Part shown: positions 46,773 to 58,600 of the stretch, one piece after another
Numbering within the stretch: the stretch's first letter is position 1
Layout: the number at the start of each line of letters is the position of its first letter
Assembly (NCBI GenBank): GCA_030704615.1
Contig: CM060732.1
Coordinates: 72,707,053-72,771,052 of the forward strand
From: Takakia lepidozioides
Taxonomy: Eukaryota; Streptophyta; Takakiopsida; Takakiales; Takakiaceae
Direction of reading: 5' to 3'
DNA: 64,000 bases
Position numbers and translations under genes: made by a program
Notes under the pieces: model-generated
What the model saw: the letters and a program-made list of their open reading frames with translations, nothing else
What the model was told of the DNA's origin: nothing
The model's database searches: none

Positions 46773-48649
46773 GTGTGAAACTAGCTAGGAAATAGCTAGC
46801 TTTTACATATTGACATTTGGGATTGGCCCAAGTGTCAATCCAGGGGTCAAGGCAGATTTAGGCCCTGGAGTGGTTATCTTCACGGCAAGTGCGGAAGGCT
46901 CATCTTTCTCGAGTTGAGCCTCACCGCGCCTAGCTATGGCACCGTAGTGTGGATTCCCCATGGCGTGGGGTGCACTTGGCTTGACTTGTATTTGAGTGAT
47001 GAGGTTATATATGCATGAGTTTATGCTTCAGATTTGTGAGCTCGTGCTTGTATTCTTCTTCTTTATCACTCGAGAAAGATGAGCTCGTATCTGTGAGTGC
47101 CAGATACGAGTTAGTTGTAGCACTTGTGGTTTTTGCTTGAGAATTAGAGAAACCAAGTTGTTATGCAAGGAGCACTGTGGAGCTCTTGGTTGTTAGAAGC
47201 GGAGGCGATGTGGGTTACGAGGTGGTAGACCTTGGCATTCGATCTTCAGCTTCAGAGATGAAAGCACCATGCTGCAGGTAATTCTAGAGCACCTTGATGG
47301 TTTCAGATTGTGTACATGCATGAGCAAGCACGATTGGGAAGAGGACCAGTCAAGAGCAAGTTATAGTGGCTTTGGTGGCAAAGCTAAGAACTGGACTTGG
47401 GAATGCGAGCTTTCATTTTGTGAAGGATTGCAAGACCAAGCGAAAGGGCTGATTTGGCTTGGGGCAAATCAGTGCACTTTGTGGAGTATGGTGAGATTGG
47501 GTTTCAATCTCGAGCTTCAGCATTGAGAGGGCTCTTGTCATGGCAAGAGCAGGGCTGGAACAGGAACTAAAAGGTGCGGCAAGGCCATGGAATGTGCACC
47601 TAGGGTTTCAGAGCTTGGAAGAAGAGCTCTTGCACCACAAGAGAAGTGTCTTGTGGCTGGAAATGTAAGCCTTAGGGTTTCAGGAGCTTGGCAAAGGCTG
47701 TGGAGTGCTTAGTCTTGTCTTAGAGAGCATCAAGGAGCCAAGATAGGGGGCTGATATCTCTTGTGTGAAGAGGTTGCATGTGTGGAGCATGTATTCAGCT
47801 CATTGAAGCTTCCATCTTCAAGCTTGGAGGGCAAGCAAGGAAGAAGGAAGGGCTGACTTCTCTTATGTGAGGGCAATGCATGTGTGGAGCATGCTATCAG
47901 CCTGGTGAAGGCTTGCACTTTCAGGTGTGGGAGTGCAAGAAAGGAAGGAAGGGGCTGGTTTCCCTGTAGGGCATGTGGAGCATGCTTTCAGCCTGCTAAA
48001 GCTTGTATTTTCAGGTTTGTGGGTGCAAGAAATGAAGCAAAGGAGCTGATTCTCTTATGGTGAGAATGGGGCATGTGTGGAGCATGCCTTCAGCCCATTG
48101 AGGCTCTTGTTTTCAAGCTTTAGAGAGCTAGAACGGAAGGTCTAGGGCTGGTTTCCACTTGGAGTGAAAGAAAAGCACTTGTAGGGCCTATGTGAGTTAG
48201 GGTTTCAACTTCAAGCTTGAACGGAGCGCAACTCTTGAAGCAGCAGGTGTAGGGGGCTGGAATAGGCTCTAAGATAGCGATCTCATACGATGTCCTGGTT
48301 GGTGGGGCAGTGTTGTACCCCATGGGCTTCACCCTGGATTTTTGGGAGGAGTCAGCTTCCTATAGGCCTGCATGGCAGTCAGGGGAGGGCTTGCGTGTGC
48401 AACTCCCTGTGACGTTCATAGGAGGAGTTGCGGTTGCCCATCGTGTCTACGATGACCTGGCTATGATGACGTGGCGACGATGACATGGCACTATGGCACC
48501 CTATTCCTGCTCTACGCTAAATTAGCTTCCGACCTTCGGTCGTCGCTAGAATAAAATGGATGAATCCCATAACCGGTACCATGGAACCGGCAATTTTTAA
48601 GATGGCATCACCGGTAGATTGAGAACCGGACAAGAAAAAATTCATGTGT
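46773..48649. repeat. Repeat-rich stretch with a ~100-bp tandem array
   Basis: No gene recognised from 46773 to 47700. From about 47730 to 48130, four units carry GCATGTGTGGAGCATG (47776, 47878, 47971 as a shortened form, and 48071), spaced 102, 93 and 100 bp. Further on, 48455-48490 shares the GATGACGTGG phrase with 29400, and 48555-48790 resembles the accgg-type element at 25010-25430. This may be the remains of an LTR element. Confidence 0.55.
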
Positions 48650-49172
48650 TTAATGAGAACCTGTAACCGATATGATTTTCAAACCTATTGATATACCCTG
48701 CCCCGGCCATCCATTTTTTTCAAGGAAGTAGGCCATAACCGGGACCGGAAGAGGGCTCAAAACATGGTACCCGGCCAACACTGGTATATACCCTGCCTCC
48801 TTCATCTGCCCACACAACATTCTCAGCTCAGCATGGATTTCCTCAATTTTTGGATGAAATTTGTCATCTACAACGAAGGTGTGCAGTGTGCACCCTTTTG
48901 CCAACCTCAATGCTGCAACAACCTTGCTCTTTTCTAACCCCTCTGACCTTCATCAGTTTTCTCACCTTTGCAGTATCGTCCCACCTGCCAGCTGAGGTAT
49001 AGATGTTTAATAGCAACAAATAAGTTGTGGCGTCATGTTCATCCCACTTGAGAATAGATGTTGCCGGGCGTTCAGCCAATGGTTGCCCGAACTCCCCTCC
49101 CAAAGATTCAAAAGTTCCCTCAGATACCACGTCACCTGAGGACAGTAATCCTTCGGAGTGAAGTGACACCAT
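48650..49172 (-). pseudogene. PPR E/E+ fragment
   Basis: The minus strand reads LAERPATSILKWDEHDATTY, then NIYTSAGRWDDTAKVRKLM, RGVRKEQGCCSIEVGKRVHT and, after a frameshift near 48880, HTFVVDDKFHPKIEEIHAEL and GQMKEAGYIP. It then runs into unrelated sequence, so the DYW domain is lost. Related to the intact genes at 26270 and 36906. Confidence 0.8.
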
Positions 49173-50313
49173 AAATTACACTTGTTTCCGCAAGAGTCTT
49201 CATTTTTTAGGCTATGAGCATGTGGGTAGAAGACATTTCCAAATTCATCAAGTTGGCCTGACTGCTATAATTCTATGGCTGCCCAAGAGCGCAGATGTTT
49301 GAGATGACCCCACAAGTGAGCTGCATACTGTATACTTCTGTGGCAGGTGTTTGGCATAGTGTGCAAAACCAGGGTAAGAAACAGCCCTGGAAAACTAGAA
49401 TTTGTCCTTTTATTGGGTCCCTTAAAACATATCCAAAATGATTTTCCCATGTTCACTAAGATGTTATATAATTTCAAGATGTCCACATTCCAAACAGAAG
49501 GCAAGTATCCCTTTGGTGTGAATACCCACGGTTTTAATAAATCAACAACATTTGAAACCAAATGGTGGTCTTCTCCCTATTTGTGGGATATGATAAAAAT
49601 GAAAGATTGAACACTTTGGAACTGTATGAGCCTTGGGAGGTTTGAGTTTTGACTGTTCAGGTGCCACAAAAGGGCGTATGAAGGTGCCCACAATGATTTA
49701 ACATACCAACCTTTGGAAACTTCGACCATCCAAAATTTGTTATATAGCATGTAAAGAGTCGGCGATTCACACTCTCGAGAATGACATGGTTTGGAGATGG
49801 GTTGGTAGATTACCAATCATGACAATTCCTTACTGCTGAACCACCGGTTATTGATGACATGGCCAGAGCACCAGGAGATTTGCAGAGGCTTGATTGTTGA
49901 ATAGTTAAGGACACTTCCAACATCAGTCTCCTTGGCAAAAAACAAATTTCTTCTGGGTAAGGTGTATTTCCCACCCACATAATAAAAAAATATCATTTCT
50001 AGCGGCTTGGTTGAAGAACTCAGTGAAACATATCATGAACTGTACACTTAATGTCAATATCAAGCAACTCCAGCGTCAGCCATTAAAGATGTAATACCTG
50101 CTGGTTTTTTGGATGCCAGTCCTGGACGAGCCTCCAAAACCAAGGAGCTGTACGGTTGGATATCGTATGTTCCAAATGGACTGCAGGATCCCACAAAATT
50201 TGTATTTTAAAATAGCTAGTGAGTTGTATCTGCAACAGTAGTTCTTGGCTTATGTCTGTTCTGTATCCCCTGGGACCCTTGCCTTTCCTATGGATGTATA
50301 AACTTCTCGTCCT

Positions 50314-50316
<3 letters not shown>
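49173..50316. other. No recognised gene
   Basis: Overlapping short frames on both strands near 49265-49610 have protein-like composition but no domain I recognise. Nothing else is supported. Confidence 0.35.

Positions 50317-50357
<41 letters not shown>
50317..50357. repeat. (CT)n microsatellite
   Basis: About 20 CT dinucleotides, next to a retroelement 3' end. Confidence 0.9.
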
Positions 50358-50361
<4 letters not shown>

Positions 50362-50389
50362 CTGATCATTAGGCTACGGCAAACGTCTT

Positions 50390-52235
50390 ATGAGTACAAT
50401 CTTTTCTGATCATTGATGCTTGTGTAAAGGGATTTCTAGAGGATATCTGGAAAACTCGGATCAAATGTCTGTTCCAAGGTAAGTCATACTAACGGCGTCA
50501 GTCCCTGACAAAGGTAGTTTCTGTCCCTTTGTGTTCCGCTCAAAATGGGCGTGGGGTCAACGCCCACAAGGCTACGGAAACAATGTCTGGTGTCGACCAG
50601 TTACTACAGGAGATACATAAAGCATTATGCCAGGAAGGCAGCACCATTGAGTCGCTTATTGAAGAAGGACTCTGTTTACAATTGGGAACCAGAATGTGAT
50701 GAAGCTTATAGGAAGCTCCTTGAAGCTCTTATAAAAACTCCGATACTCATCAATCCACATTGGAATTTACCCTTCCATGTACATTCAGATGCTTCAGGAG
50801 AGGCCCTTGGAGCAATTCTAGCACAGAATGTGCAAGGCAGGTTAGAATAACCAATCTTTTTATGCCAGCAGGTTGTTCTTTTCTGATCCCAAACTGGGTG
50901 CTGGTCGATGGCCACAAGGACAGTACACAACCTCTCATGAGTACATTCTCTTTTCTGATACAATGTCCGGGGTACTCTCATCAGAGAGCTTCCCTCTTCA
51001 GGAAGAACATAGTCCCTGCAACTCTGCTCACCAACTTCGAAAATTTCGAGGCTCAGCCTTAAGCCCTGGCCCTGTTGGGGTCTAACTGCTCACACAGAGC
51101 AGATTGATGCTTGTGTGAACGGGTTTCTAGATGAAATCTGGAAAGCCCAAACAATAGTTTATATCAAGGGAAGACCGACCACTGGAGTGAGCCCATAGAA
51201 GGACCATGCATAACAATGTTATTAGGCCTTTGTTAGAGTATGCATCTGCCAGGTGGGAAGGCAACTCCAACCATGCTAATTCCTTAGAATCCACTTCGCT
51301 TTTGGAGCTCAAAGAGATCATGTCAGTGTGCTCTAGAAAGTTAACATGGCTGTTCAGGGCAAGTTTAACATAATGGCCTTGAGCTGTCGATGTGATGAGT
51401 TCAAGTAAGATGGCGGGGTCGGTTGAATTGCATGCCTAATACCAGATAGCCTAAGATGATCGACTCTGTTTCTTGGAAGCAAGAAAGGCCAAGTCCTGGC
51501 AGAAAAGGCCAGGGGAGAATTTCAAGGACCTTGCTAGATGAAGCTCACTTGGAGGGCAAGGACCTTAAGGATGACTTGAAAGGCCTACCTACCCTTGGCA
51601 CCACTGAAATTTTAATTCAGGGCAGGGAGTTCTCCTCTGAACAAAAAACAGATGCAGAGAGGAAAGGGAGATGGTCAATGCCCCCTGTGCAGGCAGCCAG
51701 AAGACAATATCCAATTTCTGATACAATGTCCATTGTCATCAGAGTGACCCACTTCAGGTACATCGAGAACATAGTCCCTGCACCTCTGTTCACCAACTTC
51801 CAAAATCTTCAGGCTAAGCTTTAACCCCTGGTCCTGCTGGGCAGATCACACACAGCAGATTGATGCTTGTGTGAAGGGATATCTAGAGGAGATTTGGAAA
51901 AGACTGACCAAATTGTTTATATGAAATTAAGTGCCACTGGCAGATGAGCCCTCACAAAGGTAGTGCCTATTCCCTCTTGTTCTGCCCAAACTGGGAGTGG
52001 AGTCTATGGCCACAAGGCTACGGCAATCACTGTCTTATGAATACTTTCTCTCTAAACCTTGTTAGCTAGGAGCTTGCCGAGTGTCTCAAAGCTTTAGGAT
52101 TTGGGTTTCTGTTTTGAAGATCTTGTTCAGAAGTTCTTTTCGGTCCCAGCAGTCGGCCTTCCAATGGATGTAATATCTCGCTTTCTTTCCTCTCATTCTT
52201 GTAAAGTTGTAAAGTACCATTTCATTTTATTGGCC
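50390..52235 (+). mobile_element. Cluster of non-LTR retrotransposon (family B) fragments
   Basis: Repeated family B 3' sequence occurs at about 50390-50590, 50865-51140 and 51440-52235. Shared phrases include GATGCTTGTGTAAAGGGATT, GACAAAGGTAGTTTCTGTCC and GGCCACAAGGCTACGGCAA. The 51456-51824 frame holds the same C-terminal protein region as the minus-strand copy at 60582-61240 ([19 protein letters not shown]). The last copy ends near 52215 with TAAAGTACCATTTCATTTTA, a tail like that of family A. All copies are 5'-truncated and broken. Confidence 0.7.
50590..50865 (+). mobile_element. Ty3/gypsy pol fragment inside a LINE copy
   Basis: Reads SYYRRYIKHYARKAAPLSRL, then LKKDSVYNWEPECDEAYRKL and PFHVHSDASGEALGAILAQ. 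This is the thumb/connection of a Ty3/gypsy reverse transcriptase running into its RNase H start. Family B LINE sequence lies immediately on both sides. Confidence 0.85.
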
Positions 52236-52625
52236 CTGCCTTCCTAAGGCAGGACTACGCGATGGATTTCAGCTGCTTTAGCACCGATACTTTTGATTAG
52301 ACTTCAAATTCAATCGAGACAGTTGTCAAGAAAATATTCTGTCTTTTAATGGAATGACATCCGTTCAACTTCTTGTGCATGCCATAAATGAAAGTCCATT
52401 GGATATTACCGTGCGTGCTACCTGGGTGATTCAGGGCTCAAATCCTGTTACCTTGATATTTAGACTAATTATGTGATCTTCCAGATTTTTACTACCTATT
52501 CATAATTACTATACGGCAGGGCTTGCATGAATTCCATGCATTTATTTCATTTCATTTCCTCTCATTCTTACATATGACATCATCAGAAAAGGGACTTTAA
52601 GAACCTGTCAACTAACGTCTGGAAA

Positions 52626-55600
52626 TCATGCCAGAGAATTCTGGCTGAAAGAACCAAACCTGTGGCTTTCGCCTTGAAGTTCTACAGCCACTCCCTCCAC
52701 TGAGAAGTTTTCAGGATAAGGAAGGCTTGTATCTGCAATTCGAAACCTGTAACACTGGCCAGTTAAGCATGAGCAACAAAGAATTCAATTGCTTCCATGT
52801 AAAGCTCCAAGTTGAGATCTATCCGAAGCTTGACACATTCTTGTTACAAAAACGGAGTCTTCAGATAAGCACTCGGTTTAAGGAACTTACCAGATCATGC
52901 CTTTCGGGGGCTCCGGCAAGGTAAGGGGGATGATTAAGGGGTGAGCATTGAAGCCCAAGTAGAGGTCCCCAACATCATGAATCGACCCTTCCGGGGCTGC
53001 TTGTGAGTGGAGACTGACTGCCAGAAGAGAACTGCATTGACATAACCAGGCGTATACATATCTGAATGGATTGAAAAGTTTGAAATGACCAAAAACATAA
53101 ATAGAATATTCAAAGTGGTCGACTGCATCCTTACTTAGTCAGAATGGATAATACACCCCACACACTGCTTTAGAATTGGAAGGGCATGCTAGTATCTCCT
53201 GTCCGTGACCCTCTCTTATAAAGAATACATTTTCTTTCTTTCTTTTCTTTCATCTCATAGTCCTTCGCAGCTCACCTCCATGCAGCATCCATCTCCAAGA
53301 GACAATTTGGGGTTTTTTGCTACCTTCTTTTGGCTGGCTTGTAGTTCTAATTGGTCATTAGGGCCAGAGAGCCATCTGTGGACCTGATAAAATTTCCCCT
53401 TTTCTTCTCTCCCTAATGGCTTTGGGGCAGGTCAGTATCCCATAGGTCTCACACCCTCAAGGCTACTCCATAGTCAATGTAGACAGGGAATTGCAAATCA
53501 GTACACCACTTTCGCCCTCTACCTTTTGTACTCTTTACCATGCAGCACATGAATGCCATGCAAAGAGATCACATGCAAATCAGATGCTGCTAAGCAGTCA
53601 GTTTGTGTGAACTTGAACACCAGACAAAGCTTGGCCATTATACAGACCTCTTAGCATCCTCCCAAAGTGGCTGCTTGGGCAGTGATCCATGCCAAGTTAG
53701 CATTCCCAACTCCAAGAAATCAATCCGCTGCCAAATACAGGAAACAAAGCCGCAAACTTGATGCGTTAATACATCGAGCTCAACTAGAAACTACATCAGA
53801 AGCTTTAGCCTGCAGCACAGGCTCCTCAGGTAGCAATGGGCAAAATCCACTAGCAATTGTGTGCTTGTGAAACAACCAACAGAGAGAAATCTCTCTCTAG
53901 TGAAGCAATACCAGAGAAACTACAATTATGTGCTGCCAATGGCCAACCTGTGAGCATTTGTCGTAGCTCAAAATTAAGGGACGATAGCCTCTACCTGCAG
54001 TCTCCATCTCATGGAATATTAATCGTACTGGGTCTGGAACCCTATCAGAGGCACTTCTTTGAGATCAGAACCACCTTACTGAGAGAAAGTGGCAGAACGA
54101 ATGAAAGGCCGGGAGGGAGCTGCCCCCCAAACGATATGACCAGAAGGTTTTAATTTGCCTCTTGAAGGGAGAAGCCCACCAACCTGTAACAAGTCCTTCC
54201 GCCTCGACCGAAATGCAGCAAGAGAGGAGATTAGTTTAGTTGTTTGTTGCGCAAAGTCTGACTGTAGCGCCTCCCATTGAAATGTTGTCCTGTCCAACCA
54301 TGGCCAGTTCCAACCTATGTGAAACCAAACTCTGCTAAACCTATCTGTGTCATCTCCTTTCCAGTTCTCTATTCCACTCTCTTGACTCCCATGGACTTAC
54401 TTTACTCTTTCTTCTCTATGCAGCAATCCAGCTGACCTCCTCACTCCCATTCTACTTCTTCCCCTCTCCATGACCATGCCAAAGAAAGCCACCCCCAAAA
54501 CCACCGGCAGCAAAAGACAGACCTGTGGTTCGTGTTATCAATGCCATATTTCGTGTGGCCATACTCATCACCCATATTGAGCACAGGGACTCCTTGTGAC
54601 AGAAACAGTGTCATGAGGAAGTTGCGAACCTGATCAACACACACACAAGCATGTTTGTGACCCATTACAAATGACTTATTTGTGCATCGGCGGCCGCTTT
54701 GGTGTGCCAGAAGTACTTTGACAGCTTATGATTGAGTACTGGGGATTGTGTCCATTTTTGAATGTGTACTTTGGTGTGGTTTGTAGACACGATGGCTTGT
54801 TTGTTAGCTTCACGAGTTAGGATAGTCATCAGATTACGTGGTGGTATTCTGGGAGGTCTGGCGTGTAGTGCTAGCCAGAATGGGTGAGCATGTGCAATAT
54901 GAATTGGATCCTCTGTGGAATCTATAGGGGTTTTGGAGGCTCCTTCCTGAGCAAGGTGGTCGGCTGCTTCATTACCACTAATACCAATATGTGATCGGAC
55001 TTTGATAAAGTGGACAGGCTGACCAATGGACATAGCAAGATTGGCGATGGCTGTAATGAGGTTACTGTATGGGTGATGGTGATAGGAGGAGGCGCGAGAA
55101 ATGTGGTTACGGATAAGGAAGGTGAAGTGAGGTTGTCCGTAAAAATGTAGTATGGGGGAGTAATTGAGGCCAGCTGGGTAAGGGCTTCGAAGATGGCCAT
55201 AAGCTCTGCACATAGTATGGTGGCAGGACCTGGGAGTCTATGGCTTCACTGAACACCATTGCATTTCATGTCCATATCCCAAAAACAGATTGACCATCAA
55301 AAGCCCTAATGTACCTGTTTAACCCGAATCTCCAACACTGCTGGATCATCAGTTGGCCCCTCAAGTCCACAGTTCCAACTGTACAAACAGACATTGCTTT
55401 AGGTAATGCGACATAATTCCCAATTTCTGTGTTACCTGTTTAGATGACTAACAAGAGCACCTCATGAATCCTAAGGACGATTCACAAGCTCATCATGGAG
55501 ACTAGCAATTGACACACCTAACATTTTGGCCCATTGGTCCTTGGGGCCCTCCTCTTCTTTCTCTATTCAGGAAACTGTTTATTTCAAGGTAAATCATACT

Positions 55601-58600
55601 ACCGGCGTCAGCCCCTGACAAAGGTAGTTTCTGTCCCTTTATGTTCCGTTCAAACTGGGCGCGGGGTCAATGGCCACAAGGCTACGGCAAACAATGTCTT
55701 ATGAGTACAATCTATTCAGGAAACACCTCTATGTAGTGTGCTTTGTCATTGGCCAGACAACTCTTCTCTTTGGTACTTGGCAAAGGACTGATCATAATTG
55801 CAAGGGAGAAAGATCTGTCCAGATGGTGAATACAACAGACATTACCTGTATTCGGTTATATCTTCCTTGACCTCACTGTCAAAAGAACAGATCATGCAAA
55901 ACCAGCCGGCTTAAGAAGTAAGTATTTGATAAACCTGACATCAGCAGAAGTTTTAGCACAGAATCAACTTCATACCCCCTGTCTGGCGGAGATGAACAAT
56001 GGGGCAATAATGGAACAATGGTTCAGTCAATCCCAGTAAAAGCAGGAAGATGAAGGCAGGTGGTAAACCTGTAGCTTACAAGGTCGGTGAGGGTCAAACC
56101 GTAAGGAGCAGTCACATAATTGATAGAGTAGCAGGTTCCCCGCCCATGTGCAAACATGTCTCCACTGCCCAAGCAACCAAAACACCAGTCTGAACAATGC
56201 AAGAGAAAAGGGAGAGGAAGAATCTGCCAATTTCTAACACAGACACCCACAGAAAGCAGTTTTACTCAGGTTTTAGAGGCATTCAGAGACAAACAGGAAC
56301 AGCTACCTGTGCACTTCAGAATCACAGAGACCAAGTAAAGAAGACAGGAACTTGTCCAACACTTGGAATATTTGAACGTCTTACCTCCCACAGAGCCGCG
56401 TGGCAAAGTTGCTGAGCTGACTCTCTTCGCCGCGTATAAAGCGCCGCACATCGCTGCGGAACTGATTATTCCACTCACACCAACGTTTCCAGTGAGGAAA
56501 AGTTATATCCTGTCCCCAATTTGCGACATGAATAATTAGAAGTTCGGCCATGAGTGGATTCTTGATGCAAGAAGGTGCAATACTGAACCTCACAAGAACT
56601 GAAAGGGTACTTTATAATGTCCGCTGGAACAAATGAAATGAAATGGTGCTTTATAACGTCCGCGGAAAGCTCGTAGAGCTTATGGGACAAAATGGAAGAA
56701 AACATGAGAGAGGAACAAATCCAGAAACCACAATTAATGTTCTAGCGATTGTCTAAGGGTGAAGGCCTCGTGTAGGTAGGCTGCCAAGCATTTTTGATCC
56801 TCATAGTGAAAGACATCAGTGAGAGTTTGGGTTCCACTGAATAAACAGTGGAATCTCCCACGGATCTCGTAGTATAGAGGGCAGTAGAAGAAGAAGTGTT
56901 CTTCAGTTTCAATTTCCTTGCTGCGCCCTATGCAAGCTGGACATAGGCGGTCCTCCCGTTGCAGGTTTTCCCATCTGCCAGTCTCTATCCGTAGGTTGTG
57001 GGAACCCACCCTGAACCGCCCCAATGCCCTCAAGAGGGAAGGAGATAAGGGTGCTGAAAGGTAATTTGGTCTCAAGATTCTATCATCGCGGAGCACCAAG
57101 AATGTCTCGCAATAGAAGTGGAGCTTTGTTGTGAGATTGGGTAGCATCCAAGTTCTCTTGACATGTAATTCCATAAGCTCTCTCCGAATGAGTCTGTTGC
57201 GGTCATGTCTGGATGTGATGTCCACCTCATCTGGGTTCATTGGTAATAGGAAAGCAGTAGAAAGTCCGTTACGTTGAAATAAACTGTCCACTCGAGCATA
57301 CCAGGAGTTCCTGAAACCTGCAGCTTTGAGCCTCATAGATGTTCTGAGGGCCCTTGCCACTAGCCCTTTGGGTGGAAGGGCCTGCAATCTATGGAGAAAG
57401 ATTGTAAGCCTGAAGAGGGCCTCGGATTGCAATGGTACACATGCGAACTCTGCACCTAGGATCTGAGATGGAGTTGTGCTCCTGGCGCCAAGCATTGCTT
57501 GGAGAAAGATGACTGTAATGGTTCCAAATTCTTTTCCCACCAGGAGACAGGGACACCAGGTGCCCAGAACTCACAACCATAGATGGTAGCAGGGCTGACG
57601 ACAGTGTCAAACAGCCACTTTTTGGTCGGGGGATGCCGCAGATGTATTTGCTTACATTTGGCCTGAAGGCGGACGGAGGCCGCCTTACCTTTAGTCAATC
57701 TGTCCAAGGCTGTGGCTGCAAAGTGAAACTTGGGGGAGTGGATAACCAGACCTAGGTACCGGTATGATTTCACAATCTCAATTTCCTGCTGTTTGAAGAT
57801 GAATCTACAATCAGCCTGGCCATTGAAGACCATGATCTTGGTCTTGCTAAGATTGACTTGCATCCCATAGTCTTTGCAGAACTGTTCCAAAATTTTGAGA
57901 TGGCGTTGCAGAAAGACCGGGGATTGTGCCAAAAGGGCAACATCATCAGCGTAGAGGAGATCTGATTGGGTTGGTCCCCCATCCAATGGGACCCCAACCC
58001 CATGGTTTTTTGATATGTAATTCTCCAAGGCGTCAATGTAGATCCCGAACAGGGTAGGTGAAAGGGGGCAGCCCTGTTTGACTCCAATGTTGCTGTGGAT
58101 CTCGGCTGAGAATTCACCAGCGACGTTGACCATGCCAGTGACAATCTCATACATAGAAGAGATGGCACAAAGGATGCCTGGAGGGACTTCCACTCTATGG
58201 AGCCGTTGGAAGAGAAGGTCCCGAGGAACTGAATCAAAGGCTTTGTGAAAGTCCACGAAGCAAACATAGACCATTCTTTTGTCATAGCGTGCACTTTCCA
58301 CCATAACCTGAAGAGTGAAGATGTGGTCAATAGTGGATCGGTTTCGACGGAAACCAGCCTGTCCCTCAGCACGAATGCGAGAGTACTCAGCCCAATCATC
58401 CAGTTCCATGGCCACTACTGCCCCAAACAGTTTAGCAAGTAATGAGGACACCATGATAGTACGATAGTTTGTCGGTGCAAGCCTGTCACCGCTCTTAAAA
58501 AGTGGGTGGATGAACAAAGAAAGATCAGATTTAGCTACCTTGCAAATGCCACTGATAGGTGAGCATGCGTCTGCTATAAGCTTGGAACCAGCAAGGACAG

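Noticed and set aside
47730-48130. CRISPR-like array
   Set aside because: Eukaryotic context, diverged units and no constant repeat with unique spacers.
53667-54153. Plus-strand frames near 53.7-54.1 kb as a gene
   Set aside because: They lie in an isoamylase intron or overlap exon 14 antisense; no domain.
57770-58399. 209-codon minus-strand frame
   Set aside because: Out-of-frame shadow of the reverse transcriptase.
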